Notes under the pieces: generated by a model
The model's input: the letters and a program-made list of their open reading frames with translations, nothing else
The model's database searches: none
What the model was told of the DNA's origin: nothing
Part shown: one piece after another, positions 1-8,822 of the stretch
How positions within the stretch are numbered: the first letter of the stretch is position 1
Layout: every line of letters starts with the position of its first letter
Assembly: GCA_902787685.1 (NCBI GenBank)
Contig: CADAHH010000003.1
Location: 49,472 to 113,471 of the forward strand
Direction of reading: 5' to 3'
DNA from: an uncultured Eubacteriales bacterium
Lineage (GTDB): Bacteria > Bacillota > Clostridia > TANB77 > CAG-508
DNA length: 64,000 nucleotides
Position numbers and translations under genes: made by a program

Positions 1-1764
1 CTTTTGTCTTGCTTCGATTCTTAATCCTTTTATTTCTTCATAATTAATATCTTCTGATAGTTTTTTGTTCTCCATCTTTTCAAATTTTTCAACTTGCTCT
101 TCTTCCATTTTAATATAGCCTTCATATTTAACTTGAATTTCTACTTCTTCTTGAACTGCTATATCAAGTTCAGGTCTATATTCATCAATTTCTTTAAGTG
201 CTTTATAAGTAAGCTCTGTCCTTTTTAATAATTCTGACATTTTTGAGCCTGTTTGTAGAGGAGTTGTTCCATGTTCCACAAGAAACATATTTACTTTATC
301 ACTTGGTTTTACTATAGTTTGCTTTAATCTTTTAATCTCTTTTTCTATGTTTTCTTTTTTTGTTAAAAATCTTTCATATCTTTCATCAGAAATCAATCCT
401 ACATCATGTCCTATTTTTGTTAATCTTAAATCTGCATTATCTTGCCTTAATAATAATCTATATTCAGCACGTGAGGTCATCATTCTATATGGCTCATTTG
501 TTCCTTTTGTAACAATATCATCAATTAAAACCCCAATATATCCTTGTGTTCGATCTAATATAATTGGTTCTTTTCCTTTAATTTTTTGGGTTGCATTTAT
601 TCCTGCTATTAAACCTTGGCATGCTGCTTCTTCATATCCAGATGTTCCATTAGTTTGACCTGCAAAAAATAATCCGCTTATATTTTTATACTCTAATGAT
701 AGTTTTAATTCTGATGGATCTATACAATCATATTCTATTGCATAAGCAGGTCTGGTAAATTCACAATGTTCTAATCCTGGTAAAGTTCTATACATTGCAA
801 TTTGAACATCCTCAGGAAGTGATGAACTCATTCCTTGTGCATACATTTCATCAGTATCTAATCCAATTGGTTCAATAAAAATTTGATGTCTTTTTTTATC
901 TGCAAATCTTACAACTTTATCTTCAATAGATGGACAATATCTTGGACCTGTTCCTTCTATCATTCCTGCATATAATGGTGATCTATGTAAATTTGCTCTA
1001 ATTATTTTATGTGTTTCTTCATTTGTATATGTTAAATAACAATCTTGTTGTTCAAATTCTTTAATTTCATCATCTAAAGAAAATGGAACTATATTTTCAT
1101 CACCTTTTTGAACCTCCATCTTAGAAAAATCAATACTTTTTCTATTAATTCTAGCAGGTGTGCCTGTTTTAAATCTAACTATTTTTACGCCTAAATCTTT
1201 TAAACATTCTGATAGTTTATTTGCAGGGAATACACCATCTGGACCACTTTCTTTTGAAAATTCTCCTATAAAGATTTTTCCTTTCAAATATGTTCCAGTA
1301 GATACTATAACAGCTTTTACATTATAAACTGCCCCTACATCTGTTTCTATGGAAACTACTTTTCCATCTTCAACATTAATTTTAGTAATCTCAGCCTGTT
1401 TTAATTCTAGATTATCTTGTTTTTCTAAAGTATGTTTCATTTCCATTTGATATCTTTTTCTATCAGCTTGCGCTCTTAAAGAATGCACAGCTGGACCTTT
1501 AGATGTATTTAACATTTTTATTTGTATCATGGTTTTGTCTATGTTTTTACCCATTTCTCCACCAAGTGCATCTATTTCTCTAACCAAATGACCTTTTGAG
1601 CTTCCTCCAATATGAGGATTACATGGCATATTAGCAACTGCTTCTAAACTTATTGAAAAAATAAGTGTTTTCATTCCCATTCTAGCACATGCTAATCCTG
1701 CTTCACATCCTGCATGTCCTGCTCCAATTACAGCAACATCATAATCTCCTGCATTATATTTCAT
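1..1764 (-). CDS. mnmG: MnmG (GidA), tRNA wobble-uridine modification enzyme, C-terminus cut by window edge
   Basis: FAD-dependent subunit of the MnmE-MnmG complex, which adds the carboxymethylaminomethyl group to U34 of certain tRNAs in the cytoplasm. The first 588 residues are present and the reading frame runs off position 1. The N-terminus carries the dinucleotide-binding fingerprint [12 protein letters not shown] (about residues 10-21), followed by the family stretch [29 protein letters not shown]-like and [20 protein letters not shown] segments are also recognisable. The start is the ATG at 1762-1764. The 358-bp gap to mnmE upstream implies its own promoter. The Gly in ISGLFF is encoded as AGC GGA, so a CGG string occurs here only across codons. 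Identity is secure; only the last roughly 40 residues are missing. Confidence 0.96.
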   Translation of the reverse strand, partial: MKYNAGDYDVAVIGAGHAGCEAGLACARMGMKTLIFSISLEAVANMPCNPHIGGSSKGHLVREIDALGGEMGKNIDKTMIQIKMLNTSKGPAVHSLRAQADRKRYQMEMKHTLEKQDNLELKQAEITKINVEDGKVVSIETDVGAVYNVKAVIVSTGTYLKGKIFIGEFSKESGPDGVFPANKLSECLKDLGVKIVRFKTGTPARINRKSIDFSKMEVQKGDENIVPFSLDDEIKEFEQQDCYLTYTNEETHKIIRANLHRSPLYAGMIEGTGPRYCPSIEDKVVRFADKKRHQIFIEPIGLDTDEMYAQGMSSSLPEDVQIAMYRTLPGLEHCEFTRPAYAIEYDCIDPSELKLSLEYKNISGLFFAGQTNGTSGYEEAACQGLIAGINATQKIKGKEPIILDRTQGYIGVLIDDIVTKGTNEPYRMMTSRAEYRLLLRQDNADLRLTKIGHDVGLISDERYERFLTKKENIEKEIKRLKQTIVKPSDKVNMFLVEHGTTPLQTGSKMSELLKRTELTYKALKEIDEYRPELDIAVQEEVEIQVKYEGYIKMEEEQVEKFEKMENKKLSEDINYEEIKGLRIEARQK

Positions 1765-2122
1765 TGTTTTAATCCTTTCATTATTTCCAATTTATTTTTA
1801 CCTTTTATTTAAAGAAATTTTTTAGGTTGGAAGTCAGAACTCCAACATCTTATTTTTCACCCTACATATTATAATAAATATAACTATATGTTATTTGTGA
1901 AACAAAAACAAGTGTTTTGGTTTTGTGATATACTAATTATTCTACTCTTTTATATCATCTGTCAAAAAAACAAAATAAGCGCTTTTTATTCTTCAGCGAC
2001 AAGTTGTATGGTTTAATAATTTAAAGTCTTTATTTTTGATTCTCGTGCCTTTAAAAATATTTTTAAACTAAAATTTATGTCATTGAGGTTTGGAAAAGAA
2101 TTGTAATTATTTTTCAAACTGA
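1765..2122. other. Gene-free spacer between mnmG and mnmE
   Basis: No coding frame is supported in these 358 bases. A 6-bp hairpin (GTTGGA / TCCAAC) lies at 1826-1846 and is related in sequence to the GGTTGGAAGT-type purine repeats seen elsewhere in the window. The rest is plain AT-rich sequence that presumably holds the mnmG promoter. Confidence 0.5.
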
Positions 2123-3490
2123 CTACTTTCCTAGACAGAATCTTGCAAAAATCTCATCAATTATTTCCTCACTAGCAACATCACCTGTTATTTCACCTAA
2201 ATTTGACAAAATATCTTTTATAGATATTGCAACTATGTCTATAGGCATACCATTTTTTAAGCTCTCTTCTGCTTTTTCAACATTAATAATCGCTTTTTTT
2301 ATAATATTTCTATGTCTTTCATTTGTTATTACAATTTCATTATCTAAATTTATTTCATTTAGATTAAACATTTTACTAATAGTATCATATAATTCGTTAA
2401 TCCCTTCTCTTTTTAATGCTGAAATATTAATAACATATTTAAAACTATTTAATAATTCTATGTTTTTATTAAACACTGACCCCAAGTCCGATTTATTAAG
2501 AACTACAATACTTTTATTACAATCAACAGATTTAAGTATTTCTTCATCTTCTTTTTCTATGTTTTTACTACTATCAATTATTACAATACTTAAATCAGCT
2601 TCTTTTGCTAATTTTTTAGATTTTTCAATACCTATTTTTTCAATTTCATTTTCAGTTTCTCTAATACCAGCAGTATCTATTAGTTTTAGCGGAATACCAT
2701 TTATATTAACAAATTCTTCTATTGTATCACGAGTTGTTCCTTCATATTCTGTAACAATAGCTCTATCTTCTTTTAATATAGCATTTAATAAAGAAGATTT
2801 TCCAGCATTTGGCTTACCTATTATTGCAGTTTTTATTCCTTCTTTAATTATTTTTCCATTATAAAACGATTTCTCTAATTTTTGAAGTTCATTCTTGATA
2901 TTCTCAAGCTTCTCAGCTATTTCCTTATCTAACAACTCTTCAACATCATATTCTGGATAATCTATTGAAACTTCAATATTTGTCATCAAGTCTAAAATCT
3001 TTTGTTTAATTTTTGCTATTTCTTGTGCAAGAAAACCTTCTAATTGTTTAATACCTTCTTTTGCTTCTATATCAGATTTAGCATTTATAATGTCTATTAC
3101 TGCTTCAGCTTGTGATAAATCTATTCTACCATTTAGAAAAGCTCGTTTTGTAAATTCCCCTGGTTGAGCTAGTTCTGCCCCGTTTTTTAAACACAAATCT
3201 AGTATTCTTCTCATGATAACAATTCCACCATGTGAATTTATTTCACACATATTCTCAGCAGTATAACTATGAGGCGCTTTAAAAAAGGATACTAATACTT
3301 CATCAATTATTTTTTCTTTTTCTTTTATATGACCATATTTTATTGTATATCCTTTAATATCATCAATATTATATTTGTTTTTCGGATAAAATATTTTATT
3401 TAAAATTTCAAAACATTTTTCTCCACTTATTCTAATTATACCAATTCCTCCAATGCCCGGAGCCGTAGAGATTGAAGCTATTGTACTCAT
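2123..3490 (-). CDS. mnmE: MnmE, tRNA modification GTPase
   Basis: Partner of MnmG in U34 tRNA modification. At 455 residues it has normal family length. The N-terminal folate-binding domain (about 1-117) starts MSTIASISTAPGIGGIGIIR. The helical domain is interrupted by a G domain with G1 GKPNAGKS (about 228-235), G2 within TTRDTIEE, G3 DTAG and G4 NKSD. The C-terminal helix ends in the catalytic CxGK motif, here CLGK at the very end. The ATG at 3488-3490 gives the canonical N-terminus. It is separated from jag by a 339-bp spacer that is almost entirely one large palindromic element. No residue known to be critical is missing. Confidence 0.97.
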   Translation of the reverse strand: MSTIASISTAPGIGGIGIIRISGEKCFEILNKIFYPKNKYNIDDIKGYTIKYGHIKEKEKIIDEVLVSFFKAPHSYTAENMCEINSHGGIVIMRRILDLCLKNGAELAQPGEFTKRAFLNGRIDLSQAEAVIDIINAKSDIEAKEGIKQLEGFLAQEIAKIKQKILDLMTNIEVSIDYPEYDVEELLDKEIAEKLENIKNELQKLEKSFYNGKIIKEGIKTAIIGKPNAGKSSLLNAILKEDRAIVTEYEGTTRDTIEEFVNINGIPLKLIDTAGIRETENEIEKIGIEKSKKLAKEADLSIVIIDSSKNIEKEDEEILKSVDCNKSIVVLNKSDLGSVFNKNIELLNSFKYVINISALKREGINELYDTISKMFNLNEINLDNEIVITNERHRNIIKKAIINVEKAEESLKNGMPIDIVAISIKDILSNLGEITGDVASEEIIDEIFARFCLGK

Positions 3491-3517
3491 AAATAATTCT
3501 CCTTTTTAAATTTTTTT

Positions 3518-3722
3518 AATTAAAATATTAATTATATGAAAATTTTCGAATGTGATTGGAATAATTTTAGAAATTCTTAATGGATTTTTTGGAAAATGTT
3601 CACGGTACAAAAGCTTTAGCTTTTGGGTCTGAGTGAAAGGGTGCCAAAAAATCCAATTAGAATTTCTTACAATTATGAATTGAGCCGAGAAAATTTGAAG
3701 ATAATTAATATTTTAATATTCT
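3518..3722. repeat. Large palindromic element between jag and mnmE
   Basis: About 205 bp that fold back on themselves in nested arms. The outer arms are AT-rich (around 3518-3550 against 3690-3722). The inner arms, TTAGAAATTCTTAATGGATT at about 3568 and its imperfect complement at about 3640-3668, enclose a small loop hairpin CAAAAGCT/AGCTTTTG. The left arm contains TTTCGAATGTGATTGGA, which recurs in the element at 48902-49057. No protein is encoded. It looks like a MITE-type or REP-type element, and could also act as a terminator for jag or mnmE transcription. Confidence 0.75.
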
Positions 3723-3829
3723 AATTTATTTTAAAAACTAAAATAATTAATTTAAAAAAGTCAAAATTCCTTTAATCTTATCCTTAGATTAAAATCGGAA
3801 CTTTGACTTCTGATTTTATTTTTATTTAA

Positions 3830-4546
3830 TTATTTTAAACTAATAACAACTCTTCTTCTTGGTTCTTCACCAATACTTTCAGTTTTTACAGTTTTAGAAT
3901 CTTGTAATACAGAGTGTATTATTTTTCTTTCATATGCTTGCATAGGCTCAAGAGTAACAGATTTTCTTGTTCTTTCAACAGTTCTAGCTATTCTATTTGC
4001 TAAATCTTGTAGAGTCCTTTCTCTTTTTTCTTTATATCCTTCTATATCAAGCCAAACTCTAATTTTTTCATCAATTCCTTTATTTGCTATAGTTGAAATA
4101 ATAGATTGAAAAGCATACATAGTTTCTCCTCTATACCCTATTAAGAAACCAGCATCCTCACCACTTAAGCTAATTTCCAATCCATTAGATTTTTTTTCTA
4201 TAGAATAATTAATATTATTCCCCAACTTATTTATAATAGCCTCAAAAAATGTTTTTACATTCTTTTCAGCTTGCTCAAGCTTTTCAGGTGTTATATCTTT
4301 TATTTCTTTTTTTACATAATCTTCTTTTGATTTGTCATTTTTAGATATTTGTGCAAGTTCTTTTTCATCTTTTAAGGTTAATTCCACTTTTACAACTCTA
4401 GGTGCTAAAATACTAAAAAAACTCTTTTTTTCTGTTTCTAAAACTTTAACATTAACCATATCTTTAGAAACCTTAAGTATTTTTAAGCCATTCTCAATTG
4501 CTTCATTTGTGGTACTACCTTCTGATATTACACTATTATTAGGCAT
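3830..4546 (-). CDS. jag: Jag/KhpB, RNA-binding protein with Jag_N, KH and R3H domains
   Basis: RNA-binding protein (SpoIIIJ-associated; KhpB in streptococci), which pairs with KhpA and affects cell division and elongation in several Firmicutes. Its 238 residues are in family order: an N-terminal Jag_N domain (about 5-55, with the phrase ENGLKILKVSKDMVNVKVLE), a charged linker, a KH domain with GEDAGFLIGYRGETMYAFQ (about 130-150), and a C-terminal R3H domain with the R-x3-H motif in YERKIIHSV (about 205-213). Only one base separates its start from the yidC stop, so it is transcribed as the distal gene of rpmH-rnpA-yidD-yidC-jag, as in other Firmicutes. The ATG start is unambiguous. Confidence 0.95.
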   Translation of the reverse strand: MPNNSVISEGSTTNEAIENGLKILKVSKDMVNVKVLETEKKSFFSILAPRVVKVELTLKDEKELAQISKNDKSKEDYVKKEIKDITPEKLEQAEKNVKTFFEAIINKLGNNINYSIEKKSNGLEISLSGEDAGFLIGYRGETMYAFQSIISTIANKGIDEKIRVWLDIEGYKEKRERTLQDLANRIARTVERTRKSVTLEPMQAYERKIIHSVLQDSKTVKTESIGEEPRRRVVISLK

Positions 4547-4547
4547 T

Positions 4548-5579
4548 TTATTCTCCTTCTTCTTTTATAATCTTATTTAATACTAATCTTTCAAAAATCA
4601 TTAATATATTGTTCATAAGCCAATATAAAGCAAGTCCAAGTGGTGCAACCATAGCAATTGATATTGACATAATTGGCATAAACCAAGACATTTTTCTGTT
4701 TGTGTCTGCCATTGCATCATTAAGATCAGGTGCTTTTTCCTCGCTTTTCTCATCTTCCTCATTTATTTCATCATTTACATTTTCCGCTTTATTATCTAAA
4801 CCATCACCTATTAATTTTTCTTCTTTTTTATTATTCATATTTGTAGATAATCTAATTGAAATAAAAGAAGATATTACATATAAAATAGGTATTATTAAAG
4901 CTTTAATATTTGTTAAATCTTCAGTTGGAACTTTACTTAAATCTATACCAAAGAAATTCATATTAATATATAATTCATCTTTGTAATCTTTAATATTAAA
5001 ATTATTGTCTGATTCATTATTTACATTTTCTTCATTACTAATATTTTCATCTTTAATAACATTTTCTTCTTGTTGTTCTGTTTCTTCTTGGTTGTTTTCT
5101 ACGGATTGTTGATTTTCAAGATTAGTAATATAATTAATTACTGCAATTTCTTTATAATTAGTTAATAATCCTTGTTCTTGAACATATTTAATAGAGTTAT
5201 TAATAATTTCAGAGTCTATTTTTTTCATATATGTAAGAGGTGATCTTACTAGAATAAATACTGATATTAATAAAACAATTTGTATGATAGCACTTAAACA
5301 CCCAGAAGCAGGATTCATTTTTTCTCTCTTATATAAAGCCATAATCTCTTGGTTCATTTTTTCTTGGTCATTTTTGTATTTAAATTGAATTTGCTTCATT
5401 TCATCATTTACTTTTTGGCTTTTTTTCATTGTTTTTTGTTGTGCCCATGATATAGGTAACATTAAAACTTTAATTAATATTGAAAATAAAATAATTGCAA
5501 AGCCAAAATTTCCAATAAGCCCATATAAAAAATTTAAAATATATCCAAATAAATTTGCAAAAAAATTCATAAGACTCAC
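4548..5579 (-). CDS. yidC: YidC/Oxa1/SpoIIIJ membrane protein insertase
   Basis: Inserts membrane proteins alone or with SecYEG. It has 343 residues. A short N-terminal region with a hydrophobic segment is followed by the Oxa1 core: FAIILFSILIKVLMLPISWAQQ (about 26-47) and a cytoplasmic hairpin with KYKNDQEKMNQEIMALYKREKMNP, a family signature. An unusually long acidic insertion rich in Glu, Asn and Asp (about 165-215, and again near 255-290) separates the later membrane helices, which end at ALYWLMNNILMIFERL. The insertion is larger than in typical family members and is low-complexity. The gene is one base from jag and about 20 bases from yidD. Confidence 0.95.
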   Translation of the reverse strand: MSLMNFFANLFGYILNFLYGLIGNFGFAIILFSILIKVLMLPISWAQQKTMKKSQKVNDEMKQIQFKYKNDQEKMNQEIMALYKREKMNPASGCLSAIIQIVLLISVFILVRSPLTYMKKIDSEIINNSIKYVQEQGLLTNYKEIAVINYITNLENQQSVENNQEETEQQEENVIKDENISNEENVNNESDNNFNIKDYKDELYINMNFFGIDLSKVPTEDLTNIKALIIPILYVISSFISIRLSTNMNNKKEEKLIGDGLDNKAENVNDEINEEDEKSEEKAPDLNDAMADTNRKMSWFMPIMSISIAMVAPLGLALYWLMNNILMIFERLVLNKIIKEEGE

Positions 5580-5600
5580 AGAAAATCCTCCTTTATGTTG

Positions 5601-5831
5601 TTATTTTAAAGGATCATAACCACCTTTAGAAAAGGGATTACATCTAATAATTCGTTCACATCCAAGTAAGGATCCTTTTATAGCTCCATATTTTTCAATC
5701 GCTTGTTTTGTATATTCAGAACAAGATGGATAATACTTACATTTAATGTTTTTATTTTCCATCCAAGGTGAAATATTTTTTTGATAATAATTAATACAAC
5801 TAATAAAAATTTTTTTCATAATTACCATCAT
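5601..5831 (-). CDS. yidD: YidD, membrane protein insertion efficiency factor
   Basis: Small protein thought to assist YidC-dependent insertion. It is 76 residues as read, with the diagnostic block CKYYPSCSEYTKQAIEKYG...GCERIIRCNPFSKGGYDPL. The initiation point is uncertain: ATG codons lie at 5829-5831, 5826-5828 and 5817-5819, and the third gives the most typical N-terminus (MKKIFISCINYYQ). The first ATG overlaps the TGA stop of rnpA, so translation is probably coupled to rnpA. That matters because rnpA can be completed only through a +1 shift. Confidence 0.93.
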   Translation of the reverse strand: MMVIMKKIFISCINYYQKNISPWMENKNIKCKYYPSCSEYTKQAIEKYGAIKGSLLGCERIIRCNPFSKGGYDPLK

Positions 5832-6158
5832 TTCTTTATAATACTAGCTTTTTCAAAAATACCATAGATATCAAATTTAATTTTATTATAGTTTAAATCT
5901 GATACATCACAATTTTTTTTTATTAAAAACACAAAGCTATATCCTTTTTTTAAACTTTCTTCAATATTTTTATAGTTTTCTCTTAGTAATCTTTTTACTT
6001 TAACCCTTTGAACAGCTTTTCCGTACTTTACTACTAATAGCTAGTCCTAATAAATTGTAAGTAAATCGATTTTTTAAAATAAAAACATTTAAATATTTTC
6101 CTGAAAATTTATTTCCTTTTGTTAAAACTTCTTTAAACTCATAGTTTTTTTTTAACAT
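5828..6158 (-). CDS. rnpA: RnpA, RNase P protein subunit, requires a +1 shift at an in-frame CGG
   Basis: Protein subunit of ribonuclease P, which matures the 5' ends of tRNAs. The ATG at 6156-6158 opens a frame of 45 sense codons with a normal RnpA N-terminus (LKKNYEFKEVLTKGNKF ... LLGLAISSKV). It then meets CGG at 6021-6023 and would stop 7 codons later. Skipping the single C (6023) and reading GGA restores the classic core KVGKAVQRVKVKRLLRENY and continues to TGA at 5828-5830, giving 109 residues, the expected length. Everything else about the gene looks healthy, and it sits in its usual place between rpmH and yidD. rnpA is essential in studied bacteria, so a simple loss is unlikely. The choices are sequence error or recoding at CGGA. 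The same disruption occurs at four other places in this window. Confidence 0.88.
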
Positions 6159-6187
6159 TTTTGTAGTTTTTATATTAAATCACTTCC

Positions 6188-6322
6188 TTATGCACATAAA
6201 GTTTTTCTACCTTTAGCACGTCTAGCTTTTAATACATTTCTTCCTGATTTTGTTGACATTCTAGCAAAAAAACCATGTACCTTTTTATTTTGTCTTTTTT
6301 TTGGTTGATAAGTTCTTTTCAT
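6188..6322 (-). CDS. rpmH: Ribosomal protein bL34
   Basis: A 44-residue protein of the large ribosomal subunit, starting [18 protein letters not shown] and ending [18 protein letters not shown]. These are the family hallmarks, very basic with the conserved KR-x-K-HGF core. The length is canonical. It is the first gene of the leftward rpmH-rnpA-yidD-yidC-jag cluster and faces away from dnaA across oriC, as in most Firmicutes. Confidence 0.97.
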   Translation of the reverse strand: MKRTYQPKKRQNKKVHGFFARMSTKSGRNVLKARRAKGRKTLCA

Positions 6323-6479
6323 TTATAAACACCTCCCTATTGCTAATTAATTTTATATGATTTTACATATTTCATAAAACATAAGCTCAAATATTATATT
6401 CTAAAAAGTAAAAAAAGTCAATGGATTTTTAAGATTTTTTTCAACTTTTACGGAATATCACATTTTCCATTTTTTCTAA

Positions 6480-6640
6480 AAACACCTATTCAGGTATGAG
6501 GTCAAAGATCAGAGGTCGTAAAATCCTTAATATAATTTGTCTTTCAGACTCATATAATACGCATCCGACCTCTTACATCTAATTTCCTACCTGTTACTTC
6601 CAACCTCCTACCTCCTACTTCTTACATCCAATATTATATT
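6480..6640. repeat. Degenerate GGTNGGAAGT-type repeat tract upstream of rpmH
   Basis: On the minus strand this reads as strings of AAGTAGGAGGT, GGTTGGAAGT and GGTAGGAAAT units (6571-6631). A plus-strand counterpart (GAGGTCAAAGATCAGAGGTCG, 6497-6516) can pair with CGACCTCT at about 6568. The same purine-rich vocabulary recurs at 1826-1846 and 43034-43113. It is non-coding, lying between rpmH and the left oriC boxes. Confidence 0.6.
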
Positions 6641-6739
6641 TCCGATATTTTTAAAGTATTTTTAAAATTTATATTGCAATTTTTTGAAAAATGTTGTATA
6701 ACAATTTTATTAATAATTATTGAATTTTTTAATAGTTTT

Positions 6740-6940
6740 ATTAAGTTATTCACAGGTTATCCACAAACTGTGAAAATTACACAAATGATATATAATGATT
6801 TAGTTTTTAAAATTCAAAAACCTCAAAAGTGCTTCGCATACTTGTTTTCATGATATAAAAAAATGTTCGAATTGTTTGTGTATTTTTATTAAATCAATAT
6901 AAACTTATCAACAACTGTGGATAACTTTGTGGATAACTTT
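6740..6940. other. oriC: oriC, left DnaA-box cluster upstream of dnaA
   Basis: Replication initiator binding region. Boxes seen are TTATTCACA 6746-6754, TTATCCACA 6757-6765, near-match TTATCAACA 6905-6913, and inverted TGTGGATAA at 6916-6924 and 6928-6936, set in very AT-rich DNA. The inverted pair lies just upstream of dnaA and probably also makes dnaA autoregulated. Together with 8433-8822 this forms the bipartite origin typical of Firmicutes. Confidence 0.85.
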
Positions 6941-7007
6941 TTGTTGTTTATTATTATGTTTAATATACATAATTAGTTTTATTTTAATTACAGGAAGGGG
7001 ATGTGTT

Positions 7008-8432
7008 ATGGATTATGATATAGATAAAAAAGAGCTTATGGACAAAATAAAATCTTTATTAGTTCCAGAAATTACACCAATTTCATTTAATACATATATT
7101 AATCCTTTAGAAATAGAAAGTATTTCAAATAATAATATTGTTTTTACTTGTAAAGGTGGCTTTATTAAAGATATGTTAGAAAATAGATTTGCTCCATTAA
7201 TATTAAGTACTATAAGCTATATAACTAATAGGGATTTTACTTTTTCAGTACATGATATAGAAGGAAAACCTCAAGAAAACACAGAAGCAATTCCATCTTC
7301 AAATATTAATATCAATGAATCACCTTTAGTAATCGAATCCAATGATTTCAGCAATGTAAAAATAATTCATCCACAAAAAAAGGAAGAAGAAATAATTAAT
7401 GTTAAAAATAATCTGAATCCAAAATACACATTTGATACATTTGTTGTTGGAAATAATAATAGATTTGCTCATGCAGCAGCTTTGGCAGTTGGGGATAATC
7501 CTGCAAAAACATATAATCCTTTGTTTATATATGGTGGAGTTGGTTTAGGTAAAACTCACTTAATGCAAGCTGTTGGTAATAGATTAATTCAAAATAATCC
7601 TGAAATGAGAATAGTATATGTCACTTCAGAACAATTTACAAATCACTTAATAAACTCAATAAAAGATGGGCAAAACGATCCTTTTAGAAATAAATATAGA
7701 AATACAGATGCACTTTTAATAGATGATATACAATTTATAGCAAAAAAAGAGAGAGTACAAGAAGAATTTTTCCATACTTTTAATACTCTATATGAAAACG
7801 GAAAACAAATTATCATTACAAGTGATAAACCACCAAGAGATATACCATTTTTAGAAGATAGATTAAAATCAAGGTTTGAATGGGGCCTTCTTGCAGATAT
7901 TTCAAATCCAGATTATGAAACAAGAGTAGCAATATTAAGAAAAAAAGCATTAGATGAAAATATTATAATAGATGATAATATTTTAGCTGATATAGCAACA
8001 AAAATAGACTCTAATATACGAGAATTAGAAGGCGTATTTAACAAAATAGTAGCTCGTGCATCTCTAACACATAGTCCAATAACAATTGAACTTGCTGAAA
8101 ATGTAATTAATGAGTTTATATTTAAAAAAGAAAAAGTTATTTCTTCAGAATATATACAGGAAACTGTCGCAAAATATTTCAGCATAGAGAAAAAAGATTT
8201 AGCAGGAGATAAAAGGTCAAATGATATTGCTTTTCCAAGACAAATTGCTATGTATCTATGTAGAGAAGTTGCTAATATGAGCTTTCCTCAAATAGGTCAA
8301 GATTTTGGAAATAGAGATCACTCAACAGTTATGCATGCTTATAAAAAAATAGGAAAAGAAATAAAAGAAAAAACAAATACAAAATTAATTGTGGAAAGTG
8401 TGAAAAATATAATATTAAAAGTTGAAGAATAA
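7008..8432 (+). CDS. dnaA: DnaA, chromosomal replication initiator
   Basis: AAA+ ATPase that binds DnaA boxes and opens oriC. It has 474 residues from the ATG at 7008, chosen because it follows GGAAGGGGATG and gives the canonical MDYDIDKKELMDKIKSLL start; upstream in-frame codons back to 6927 overlap DnaA boxes. Domain I covers about 1-80 and domain II is a short Asn-rich linker. Domain III has Walker A GGVGLGKTH (about 175-183) and Walker B LLIDDIQFI. Domain IV ends with the DNA-binding signature VANMSFPQIGQDFGNRDHSTVMHAYKKI. No changes in catalytic residues were seen. Confidence 0.97.
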   Translation: MDYDIDKKELMDKIKSLLVPEITPISFNTYINPLEIESISNNNIVFTCKGGFIKDMLENRFAPLILSTISYITNRDFTFSVHDIEGKPQENTEAIPSSNININESPLVIESNDFSNVKIIHPQKKEEEIINVKNNLNPKYTFDTFVVGNNNRFAHAAALAVGDNPAKTYNPLFIYGGVGLGKTHLMQAVGNRLIQNNPEMRIVYVTSEQFTNHLINSIKDGQNDPFRNKYRNTDALLIDDIQFIAKKERVQEEFFHTFNTLYENGKQIIITSDKPPRDIPFLEDRLKSRFEWGLLADISNPDYETRVAILRKKALDENIIIDDNILADIATKIDSNIRELEGVFNKIVARASLTHSPITIELAENVINEFIFKKEKVISSEYIQETVAKYFSIEKKDLAGDKRSNDIAFPRQIAMYLCREVANMSFPQIGQDFGNRDHSTVMHAYKKIGKEIKEKTNTKLIVESVKNIILKVEE

Positions 8433-8822
8433 AAAATATTTATATTATAATAAAAAATTAAATTAGTTAAAATAATATTATTATAAATAAATTGTTTTAT
8501 AAATAATGTACAACTCTTCTTACGGAATAGCTTGATTGGTTATCCACATAAACTTTGTTGAAAACATGTTTATAACCTGTTGATAACCAAATATCCACTT
8601 TAAAATGTTAATCATGTGGAAAACACATACCACTTTTCCACATACTTATCCATAATAGTTTTTCTACGGATAACAATTTTAAATAAGGTTTTCCACATTA
8701 TCCACAATACCTACTACTACTACTACTAAATATATTTACTTTATATTATAATAAATAACATAACGGAAATTTTAAACAATCATATAGTTCCGTATGTTTT
8801 CAAAATAGAAAGGATGATAAAA
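8433..8822. other. oriC: oriC, right part with DnaA boxes and DnaA-trio-like unwinding element
   Basis: Gene-free DNA between dnaA and dnaN. A perfect box TTATCCACA lies at 8540-8548, with several degenerate boxes at 8570-8690 (TGTTGATAA, TGTGGAAAA, CTTTTCCACA). A second perfect box TTATCCACA at 8698-8706 is followed at once by repeated CTA/TAC triplets at 8708-8728 and then a nearly pure A/T stretch to about 8758. Box, trio repeat and AT tract in this order match the DnaA-trio unwinding element described for Firmicutes, so strand opening probably starts here. The dnaN promoter must also lie in this interval. Confidence 0.85.

Noticed and set aside
347-658. Open frame on the plus strand opposite mnmG
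   Set aside because: Mirror of a well-conserved minus-strand gene with no ribosome site and no family resemblance.
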